This document shows, one piece after another, positions 58,409 through 64,000 of a DNA stretch of 64,000 nucleotides; within the stretch, counting starts at the first letter, position 1; each line of letters starts with the position of its first letter. The notes below the pieces were generated by a model that was not told the origin of the DNA, searched no databases, and saw only the letters and a program-made list of their open reading frames with translations. Position numbers and translations under genes: made by a program. This stretch comes from Amycolatopsis sp. NBC_01480 (lineage in GTDB: Bacteria > Actinomycetota > Actinomycetes > Mycobacteriales > Pseudonocardiaceae), in contig NZ_CP109442.1 in the NCBI RefSeq assembly GCF_036227205.1, positions 8,370,001-8,434,000 of the forward strand, in the 5' to 3' direction.

Positions 58409-60025
58409 CTACACCCGGGCCCGGTCGATGATCGCCGAAGTGTCCGTGCCGGCCGGCAGCGTCCCGAACGCGATGCCCCAGTCACCGGCGAACCGCGACG
58501 CGCAGAACGCGTCCGCCACCGCCTGGTTCCCGTCGCGCACCAGCAGGGAACCCTGCAGCACCAACGCCATCGACTCCACCACCCGCCGCGCCCGGAACTC
58601 GATGTCGTCCACATCGGACAGTTCCTTCTTCAGCCGGCCCACCGCGTCGTCCAGCCGCGAATCCGCGCCCGAAGCCAGCTCGACCTCCGCGAAGTACGCC
58701 GCCACCGACTCCGGCTGACGCGCCATCGCCCGCAACGCGTCCAGCGCCGCCACGTTGCCCGAGCCCTCCCAGATCGACATCAGCGGCGCCTCCCGGTACA
58801 GCCGCGGCATGCCCGACTCCTCGACGTAACCGTTGCCGCCAAAGCACTCCAGCGCCTCCGCCGCGTGCGCCGGCGCCCGCTTGCACACCCAGTACTTCGT
58901 CACCGCCAGCCCCAGCCGACGGAACGCCTGCTCCTGCTCGTCACCCGTCCGGTCGCCCGCCGCCGCCAGCCGCATCGCCACCGTGGCCGCCGCGTCCGAC
59001 TCCACCACCAGGTCGGCCAGCACGTTCGCCATCAACGGCTGGTCCACCAGCGACTTCCCGAACGCCTGCCGGTGCGTCGCGTGGTGCACCGCCCGCACCG
59101 CGCCCAGCCGCATGCCCGAAGCACTGCCCAGCGCGCAGTCCAGCCGCGTGTTGTTCACCATCTCGATGATCGTGCGGACCCCGCGGCCCTCCTCGCCGAC
59201 CAGCCAGCCCACCGCGTCCTCGTACTCGATCTCCGACGACGCGTTCGACCGGTTGCCCAGCTTGTCCTTCAGCCGCTGCAGCCGGATCGGGTTCCGGCTG
59301 CCGTCCGGCAGCACGCGGGGGAGCAGGAAACACGACAACCCGCCCGGCGCCTGCGCCAGCGTCAGGAACACATCCGACATCGGCGCCGAGGTGAACCACT
59401 TGTGGCCCACCAGCCGATAACTGCCGTCACCCGCCGGCCGCGCCGTCGTGGTGTTCGCGCGGACGTCCGAGCCACCCTGCTTCTCGGTCATCGACATACC
59501 CGCGATCAGCCCGCGCTTCGAGCTCGGCTCGCGCAACCCGAAGTCGTACTCCGTCGACGCCAGCAGCGGCTCGAACCGCTCGGCCAGCTCCGGCGTCGCC
59601 CGCAACGCCGGCACGGCGGCGTAAGTCATCGAGATCGGGCAGGTGTGCCCGGCCTCCACCTGACCCCACACGTACAGCTTCGCCGCCCGCGCCGCATGCG
59701 CACCGACCCGACTGTCCCGCCACGGAGCCGCCTGAAGACCGTGCGACACCGCAACACGCATCAGGTCGTGCCAATGCGGATGGAACTCGACCTCGTCGAT
59801 CCGATGCCCGTACCGATCGTGCGTGCGCAGCACCGGCTCGTTCTCGTTGACGATCCGGCCCCACTCCTGCGCCTGCTCACCACCGGCCAGCCGGCCCAGC
59901 TCGTGCAGCTCGTCCACGGCCCAGCCGGCGTCCGCGCGGCCGACGGCCTCCAGCAGCGCCGGATCGTCCGCGACGTCGTAGACCAACGGCGGCACCTGGT
60001 TGGTGACTTCATGCGTGACGGACAT
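58409..60025 (-). CDS. Acyl-CoA dehydrogenase family protein, AidB-like
   Basis: FAD-dependent acyl-CoA dehydrogenase of 538 residues, longer than the classical 380 as in AidB. Motifs: MSMTEKQGGSDVRANTT, KWFTSAPMSDVFLTLAQAP, RLKDKLGNRSNASSEIEYED and ECFGGNGYVEESGMPRLYREAPLMSIWEGSGNV, with the C-terminal AidB-type domain. AidB proteins act in resistance to alkylating agents or as isovaleryl-CoA dehydrogenases. It overlaps the upstream TetR gene by 17 bp, so the two form one operon. Confidence 0.9.
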   Translation of the reverse strand: MSVTHEVTNQVPPLVYDVADDPALLEAVGRADAGWAVDELHELGRLAGGEQAQEWGRIVNENEPVLRTHDRYGHRIDEVEFHPHWHDLMRVAVSHGLQAAPWRDSRVGAHAARAAKLYVWGQVEAGHTCPISMTYAAVPALRATPELAERFEPLLASTEYDFGLREPSSKRGLIAGMSMTEKQGGSDVRANTTTARPAGDGSYRLVGHKWFTSAPMSDVFLTLAQAPGGLSCFLLPRVLPDGSRNPIRLQRLKDKLGNRSNASSEIEYEDAVGWLVGEEGRGVRTIIEMVNNTRLDCALGSASGMRLGAVRAVHHATHRQAFGKSLVDQPLMANVLADLVVESDAAATVAMRLAAAGDRTGDEQEQAFRRLGLAVTKYWVCKRAPAHAAEALECFGGNGYVEESGMPRLYREAPLMSIWEGSGNVAALDALRAMARQPESVAAYFAEVELASGADSRLDDAVGRLKKELSDVDDIEFRARRVVESMALVLQGSLLVRDGNQAVADAFCASRFAGDWGIAFGTLPAGTDTSAIIDRARV

Positions 60026-60614
60026 CCGAACCTCCCAAGGACCGCACGACAAACGTGCGCAACTCGACGACATCAGCGGTCCCGCCACTGGTCAGCGGGC
60101 CGATCAGCACCTCGGCCGCAGCACCCACCAAGGCGGCGGCGGTGATCTTCGCGTCCTGCGCGGGCAGCACACCCGCCCGTACGCCATCGGCAACGTGCTC
60201 GGCCACGACATCCCGGAACGCCCGCCGGAACTCCAGCCGCTCCGCATCGATCAGCGCGTCCACCGGCTCCGCCAGCAGCGCGTACGCCAAGCGCGGCGCC
60301 TTCAACGCCCGCGCGGCGAACGTCTCGAACACCGCGACCACTCGGCCGGCTGCGTCCCCGGGCCGCTCCGACGCCGCGCGCACCGCCTCGACCTCACGGG
60401 ACACGACCTGCCGGAACACCCGCACCACCAGCTCGGCCTTGGTGGGGAAGTGGCGGTACACCGTGCCCACCGCGATCCCGGCCCGCTCCGCGACCGCGGC
60501 TACCGAACACCCCGCGTACCCGTGCTCGGCCAGCTGCTCCATCGCCGCGACGACGATCGAGTCGCGCAACGCGTCCAGCCGCTCCTGCACCTTCGGGGTC
60601 CGTCGGTAGGGCAT
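60009..60614 (-). CDS. TetR-family regulator of the AidB-like gene
   Basis: Regulator of 201 residues with the HTH VAAVAERAGIAVGTVYRHFPTKAELVVRVF and a ligand domain resembling fatty-acid/acyl-CoA-sensing TetRs. It is immediately upstream of and overlapping the acyl-CoA dehydrogenase gene. A GTGAA-N7-TTCAC dyad lies 5 bp before its start, in the end of the GyrB-like gene. It most likely represses its own operon. Confidence 0.9.
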   Translation of the reverse strand: MPYRRTPKVQERLDALRDSIVVAAMEQLAEHGYAGCSVAAVAERAGIAVGTVYRHFPTKAELVVRVFRQVVSREVEAVRAASERPGDAAGRVVAVFETFAARALKAPRLAYALLAEPVDALIDAERLEFRRAFRDVVAEHVADGVRAGVLPAQDAKITAAALVGAAAEVLIGPLTSGGTADVVELRTFVVRSLGGSDVRHA

Positions 60615-60618
60615 GTCA

Positions 60619-60643
60619 AGAAGTGAACCACTAATTCACATCT
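60619..60643. promoter_or_regulatory. Operator dyad before the tetR-aidB-like operon
   Basis: AGAAGTGAA-CCACTAA-TTCACATCT, arms of 9 bp with one mismatch. It is directly upstream of the tetR start and covers the last codons of the minus-strand GyrB-like gene. Confidence 0.65.
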
Positions 60644-61206
60644 TCGGTCAACGTCAGGTGCGGCCCGAAGTCGACCGGGCCCAGCTCGCACACGGGCAGC
60701 AGAGCGGGATCGGGGAGAAAGTGGACGGTCGTCCCGGTAGAGCCGACCACCGGGACCGGAGTGAGGTCCGTGACGGGCACACCCCACTCGTACCGCTGTG
60801 TCCACGAGGCACCGTCCCGGCGATTGGTGTGCACCAGCCACACGCTCAGCGCGGCGACCACTGACATGCCGCGGCGCGGATGACCGTCGGGGAGGAGCGG
60901 CGGCTCGGGGGAGTCGACGAACCGGAGATCCCGGGTCGCCATCACGGGTTTCCGGATGGTGCGGCCTTCCTCATCAACCTGGGTGACGGTGCCACGACCT
61001 TCGTCAGTCACCGAGATCGAGCCGTCGGGGTGGAAGGTGACGCACGCGCGTCCCGCGCCGAGGTCTTCGGCTTCCTCGGACGGATAAGCCAGGACTTCCA
61101 GCAACAGGTGCCGCGCACCGCCGGGAGCGAAGACGTCCGGGCGCCGGCGGACCGACTCGAGGTGTTCGACGTCGACCGTCCGGGACCAGTCATGGGTGTT
61201 TGCCAT
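60631..61206 (-). CDS. Stand-alone, degenerate GyrB-type GHKL ATPase domain
   Basis: Protein of 191 residues that aligns by eye with the first half of the gyrase B subunit. HLESVRRRPDVFAPGGARHLLLEVLAYP matches the GyrB N-terminus, where gyrase has RKRPGMYIG and an EVVDNAxDEA helix. Then SVTDEGRGTVT replaces the DxGxGIP motif, and VGSTGTTVHFLPDP matches TGTTVxFWPD. The catalytic helix has EEA but lacks the Asn that binds Mg-ATP, and the GHVGVG-like lid is PRRGMSVV. It lacks the transducer, Toprim and tail. An inactive gyrase-like regulator is possible; function unknown. Confidence 0.7.
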   Translation of the reverse strand: MANTHDWSRTVDVEHLESVRRRPDVFAPGGARHLLLEVLAYPSEEAEDLGAGRACVTFHPDGSISVTDEGRGTVTQVDEEGRTIRKPVMATRDLRFVDSPEPPLLPDGHPRRGMSVVAALSVWLVHTNRRDGASWTQRYEWGVPVTDLTPVPVVGSTGTTVHFLPDPALLPVCELGPVDFGPHLTLTEDVN

Positions 61207-61247
61207 CGGAGGAGTCTCTCCAGAACGGCTCCGGCGTTCAACTTGAC

Positions 61248-61261
61248 ATAATGTACATTAT
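61248..61261. promoter_or_regulatory. Palindromic operator before the GyrB-like gene
   Basis: ATAATGTACATTAT, a perfect 14-bp palindrome 41 bp upstream of the ATG of the minus-strand GyrB-like gene. It overlaps a plus-strand TTGACA and a minus-strand TACATT, so it lies in promoter DNA. Confidence 0.55.
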
Positions 61262-61742
61262 CGGCACTGGGATAGCGTCCTGAAGGAAGGACTGGAGAGG
61301 GGTCTCAGGAAGCAATCTGAGCGGGTTTTGTCGCCCGAGGCCGGTGGCGCCGACGACTGCGTCTCGCCGAGTCCGGTCCTGTGTCGCAGTTACCCGTCGC
61401 CGACTGCATGCGCCGACCCTCAGGGCGCCACCGAGAGATCTTCCGGGAAGAGATCCCCGAGTTCGACGCCTCTGACGTGCGATTACTCGATTCATTTCGT
61501 CACCGTGACGAATTGGTGTCGAGTGGCCGGACGTTCAGGTGGAGCGTCAGTAGAACACCTCACGAAGTTGATCAGCGTAGGCCGGGCCCAGGCGCCGGGA
61601 AGCCGGTCGGCAGCGATTCGAACAGGTGAACGCATGTCGCCCACGGTGTCTCGGGGTCACCAAAATGGCCTCAGCGGACCATTCGCGACGAGGTGGCCGG
61701 ATCGAGAGTCCCCCGGAGAGGCAGACCGCCCGATATCGCCGT
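61262..61742. other. 481-bp gene-poor interval
   Basis: No frame here is convincing. A plus-strand frame at 61381-61629 (82 codons) has no ribosome-binding site and no recognisable family. It contains a 17-bp palindrome TTCGTCACCGTGACGAA (61496-61512) with one unpaired central base. The GC content is slightly lower than the flanks. It may be remnant or insertion DNA associated with the recombinase element. Confidence 0.5.
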
Positions 61743-61770
61743 TTCATGCATAATAGCAATTATGCATGAG
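61743..61770. other. dif-like recombination site 2 (candidate)
   Basis: Left arm TTCATGCATAA, centre TAGCAA, right arm TTATGCATGAG. The inner ten bases of the arms are perfect inverted repeats with TAA/TTA at the junctions and a 6-bp centre, again the 11-6-11 geometry of dif. It is 37 bp before the start of the recombinase at 61808. Arms and centre differ from site 1, so the two would not recombine with each other. Confidence 0.65.
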
Positions 61771-61807
61771 TCTGGATAGTCATCCGGCTGCGTAGATTGT
61801 CGGTGCC

Positions 61808-62797
61808 GTGCGGTACAAGATCCGGATGCAGCTTTCCCAGGCGCAGCAAGCCTTCTTCGCGGCCCGGCGGCCGCGCAAGGATTCGCCGCACACCACTGCC
61901 GCTTACCGGCGCGACCTCGCCGGGATCACCACTCTCCTGCTGGCCGAGGCGGGCCGGTCCGAGGACGAGCTGGAGGTCGAGCACCTGACCGCCCCGGTGC
62001 TGCGGGCGGTCTTCGGCGCGTTCGCCGACGGGCACGCGAAAAGCTCGGTGCTGCGGGCCTGGTCGACGTGGAACCAGTTCCTCACCTTCTGCGTGTCGGA
62101 CGGGCTGCTGGCCGGCAATCCGATGGGCGCGGTGGCCCGGCCCAAGACTCCCCCGCTGACGCCGAAGCCGTTGCGGGGCGAGGAAACCCCGGAGCGTCTG
62201 CTCGCCGCTGCGGCCGATGGCGCGCGGCGGGCGCGGGATCCGTGGCCGGAGCGGGACGTGCTGGTGCTGGCCCTCGGGCTGGTCGCCGGTCTCCGGGCGG
62301 CGGAGATGCGGGCGCTGGCTCCGCGGTCGGTCGTGGGACGCGCGGGTGAGCTGCGGCTGCACGTCCACGGGAAGGGCAGCCGGGACCGGTCGATCCCGGT
62401 GCAGCCGGTGCTGGCGAAACTGATCGAGGCGTACGTCGAGTCGTGCCGGCGGCGGTTCCCCCAGCGGCGGTTCTCATCCTCGGAGCCGTTGCTGCGGGAT
62501 CGCGCGGGCGAGCCGATCGGGCGCGGGGCGTTGGAGTACCTGGTGAAGTCGTGTTACCGCTGGGCCGGCCTGCACGACCGGGTGCCGACGGGGGCGAATC
62601 TGCACGCCCTGAGGCACACCTTCGCGACGCGGCTGGCGGAGGACGGCGCGACGGCGTCGGAGATCATGAACCTGCTGGGCCACGCGAGCCTGGCCACGAG
62701 CCAGAACTACATCGAGGCGACCGGGCGCGAGCAGCGGGCGGCTGCGGCGAGCAACCGGACCTACCGGGCACTGGACGGGCTGGGCGCGCCGGAGTGA
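61808..62797 (+). CDS. Tyrosine recombinase, XerC/XerD-like
   Basis: Recombinase of 329 residues, close to Xer length (about 300). The N-terminal core-binding domain is at about 12-110. All catalytic residues are visible: Arg163 (GLRAAEM), Lys189 (HGKGSRDRS), His266 and Arg269 (HALRHTFATRL), His292 (LGHASL) and Tyr301 (QNYIEATG). It starts at GTG 61808, 37 bp after the dif-like site. It is followed, convergently, by a zinc-finger/helical gene. It is more Xer-like than the recombinase at 36512. Confidence 0.9.
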   Translation: MRYKIRMQLSQAQQAFFAARRPRKDSPHTTAAYRRDLAGITTLLLAEAGRSEDELEVEHLTAPVLRAVFGAFADGHAKSSVLRAWSTWNQFLTFCVSDGLLAGNPMGAVARPKTPPLTPKPLRGEETPERLLAAAADGARRARDPWPERDVLVLALGLVAGLRAAEMRALAPRSVVGRAGELRLHVHGKGSRDRSIPVQPVLAKLIEAYVESCRRRFPQRRFSSSEPLLRDRAGEPIGRGALEYLVKSCYRWAGLHDRVPTGANLHALRHTFATRLAEDGATASEIMNLLGHASLATSQNYIEATGREQRAAAASNRTYRALDGLGAPE

Positions 62798-62812
62798 GCG
62801 GGCCTGCTTTCC

Positions 62813-62843
62813 CGGAATCGCTGTGGAAGCAGAGCGATTTCCG
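62813..62843. terminator. Hairpin after the second recombinase gene
   Basis: CGGAATCGCT (62813-62822) pairs with AGCGATTTCCG (62833-62843) with one bulged T. It lies 15 bp after the recombinase stop and 35 bp before the zinc-finger gene stop, and can serve the convergent pair. Confidence 0.5.
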
Positions 62844-62878
62844 CGCGGGCTCGGCTGTTCCGGAATCGGCAGCGCGGG

Positions 62879-63295
62879 TCAGCGGAGTTGTTCGAGGTCC
62901 TTGGCCGCGTGCACGATCTCTTCGGCGAGTTTGCGCAGCTCCCCCGCGGCGGCGCCGTCCTCGGCGGCCGTGACGATGTCTTCGGCGGCGCAGCGGAGCT
63001 GGAAGAGACGGTCCTGCAGTGCGGCGATCTCGGTGTCGGACAGCACGACGGCGTCTTCGGGCAGGCCGCTGCGCTGGAGGGCGGTGCGACGTTCGTACGC
63101 GCGCTGGCGGCAGGACTGCCCGCAGTAGCGGCGGCGCCGGCCGACGTTGCCGCCTTCGGGGAGGCGGCGGCCGCACCAGCCGCAGTGCTTGGGCGCGCTC
63201 GGGCGTCGCGGGACGACCAGCTCGTCTCCGGTCAGCGGGGCGTGTTCGGCCAGATCCCTCACCCGGCAGACCATAGCTGGCCATGGCTCGCTCAT
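62879..63295 (-). CDS. Zinc-finger/helical protein beside the second recombinase
   Basis: Protein of 138 residues. Residues about 37-62 hold a zinc-finger motif: HCGWCGRRLPEGG, then RRRRYCGQSCRQRAYERR (C-x2-C ... C-x3-C). The last 60 residues form a helical, probably coiled-coil stretch (DTEIAALQDRLFQLRCAAEDI and on). The HCxxCxRRLP plus YC pattern is shared with the larger coiled-coil protein beside the other recombinase. The start is ATG 63295 or 63274. Function unknown; DNA binding is likely from the finger. Confidence 0.65.
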   Translation of the reverse strand: MSEPWPAMVCRVRDLAEHAPLTGDELVVPRRPSAPKHCGWCGRRLPEGGNVGRRRRYCGQSCRQRAYERRTALQRSGLPEDAVVLSDTEIAALQDRLFQLRCAAEDIVTAAEDGAAAGELRKLAEEIVHAAKDLEQLR

Positions 63296-63328
63296 GCCGG
63301 GGCCATGCCGGAAGCGCACACTGGTTCC

Positions 63329-64000
63329 ATGCGCCCACCGTTTCCGTACCTGGCCGGCTCGCTCCCCCGTGCGTTCGCCCACCGCGGCTGGCATCTCGGT
63401 GACCTGGCCGGGATGGAGAACTCGCTGCCGGCGTTCCGGCAGGCGGTGGCCGAGGGCTACCGGTACGTGGAGACGGATGTGCACGCGACGTCGGACGGGG
63501 TGGTCGTGGTGCACCACGACGGCACGCTCGACCGGACCACCGACGGCGGCGGGGAGATCGCGGCGCAGACGTGGGCGCAGCTGAAAAACGTGAAGGTCGG
63601 CGGGCGGGAGCCCTTGTCGCGTCTGGAGGACGTGCTCGAGGAGCTGCCCGAGGCGTGCTTCAACATCGACGTGAAGTCGAACGGCGCGGTGGAGCCGTTC
63701 GTACGGGTGCTGAAGCGGACCGGGGCGCATGGCCGGGTCGCGGCGGCCTCGTTCTCGGACGCCCGCCTGGCGCGGCTGCGGCGGCTGGCGGGGCCGGAGC
63801 TGCTGACGGCGATGGGTCCGCGGTCGGTGCTGGCGCTGTGGGCTCAGGGCTGGATGCCGCTCCTGCCGGTCGGACGGCTGGCGAGTGGCTGGCTGGCGCA
63901 GGTCCCGGTGCGGCAGGGGCCGCTGACGGTGGTGGACCGGTCGTTCGTGAAGGCGGCGGAGCGGGCCGGGGCCGAGGTGCACACCTGGACCATCGACGAT
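63329..64000 (+). CDS. Glycerophosphodiester phosphodiesterase, 5' part
   Basis: TIM-barrel phosphodiesterase, incomplete: the frame is open to the window end (224 codons). Active-site motifs are AFAHRGWHLGDLAGMENSLPAF (HR-G and EN), YVETDVHATSDGVVVVHHDGTLDRTTDGGG (ExD and HD) and FNIDVKS. The enzyme hydrolyses glycerophosphodiesters to glycerol 3-phosphate and an alcohol. There is no signal peptide in the visible N-terminus (MRPPFPYLAGSLPR), so it is probably cytoplasmic. It is divergent from the zinc-finger gene, 33 bp apart. Confidence 0.92.
   Translation, partial: MRPPFPYLAGSLPRAFAHRGWHLGDLAGMENSLPAFRQAVAEGYRYVETDVHATSDGVVVVHHDGTLDRTTDGGGEIAAQTWAQLKNVKVGGREPLSRLEDVLEELPEACFNIDVKSNGAVEPFVRVLKRTGAHGRVAAASFSDARLARLRRLAGPELLTAMGPRSVLALWAQGWMPLLPVGRLASGWLAQVPVRQGPLTVVDRSFVKAAERAGAEVHTWTIDD

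Noticed and set aside
61381..61629. Plus-strand frame of 82 codons in the gene-poor interval
   Set aside because: No start signals and no recognisable motif; it may be a remnant but cannot be called a gene.
37801..61770. The two dif-like sites as ends of one 24-kb element
   Set aside because: The arms and the 6-bp centres differ, and ordinary chromosomal genes fill the interval, so they are more likely two independent loci.

Overview
The window is about 72% GC throughout, with GTG and TTG starts, many leaderless-looking promoters (TANNNT about 7 nt before a start codon), actinobacteria-only families (MptB mannosyltransferase, DUF3090, SCO1664-like, DUF3097, F420-dependent enzymes) and dense TetR, XRE and MarR regulation. 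This fits a filamentous actinomycete of the Pseudonocardiaceae, most like Amycolatopsis. The assignment is inference; no rRNA or tRNA gene is visible.

Layout. 1-16.7 kb is mostly housekeeping: the end of mptB, a TetR/NmrA pair, a PPOX F420 enzyme, an S66/S9 peptidase pair, DUF3090 and SCO1664-like genes, a small-molecule kinase, DUF3097, NfeD with an SPFH protein, an MHS transporter, a GDSL hydrolase, NAD kinase and a secreted trypsin-like protease. 16.7-19.0 kb holds an XRE regulator, an SDR and an isochorismatase-fold protein that lacks the catalytic cysteine. 19.1-28.0 kb is a complete L-arabinose regulon: LacI-type repressor, araB, araD, araA and a ChvE/MmsA/MmsB ABC importer, with two operator copies. 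28.0-35.7 kb has a self-regulated SDR/TetR pair, a methyltransferase, a rifampicin monooxygenase (rox) with an RAE-like element in its leader, a CGNR zinc-finger protein and a small catabolic operon facing a LysR gene.

36.5-39.9 kb is accessory: a Xer-like tyrosine recombinase, a dif-like 11-6-11 site, a zinc-finger/coiled-coil gene and a SprT-like metalloprotease. 39.9-50.2 kb has a TetR/flavin monooxygenase pair, MarR, a lone clpP, an AraC regulator with an internal repeat expansion, a 570-bp repeat-rich non-coding tract, and an ECF sigma factor reading without a stop into an alpha/beta hydrolase. 50.2-53.4 kb is a TetR-controlled SNF2 helicase/SWIM-protein operon. 53.4-61.2 kb has a decayed AraC gene, an SDR, DUF4865, an ArsR/LLM pair, another XRE regulator, a methyltransferase, and an acyl-CoA dehydrogenase with its TetR beside a stand-alone degenerate GyrB-type ATPase domain. 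61.3-63.3 kb is a second recombinase with its own dif-like site and a second zinc-finger/coiled-coil gene. The window ends inside a glycerophosphodiester phosphodiesterase.

The strongest candidate for something undescribed is the pattern shared by the two accessory segments: a single Xer-like recombinase, a 28-bp dif-like site 38-107 bp from its start codon, and a neighbouring protein with an HCxxCxRRLP zinc finger and a helical or coiled-coil tail. Other points of interest are the rox control region, the sigma-hydrolase reading-frame fusion, the mini-GyrB and a 46-bp dispersed palindrome.
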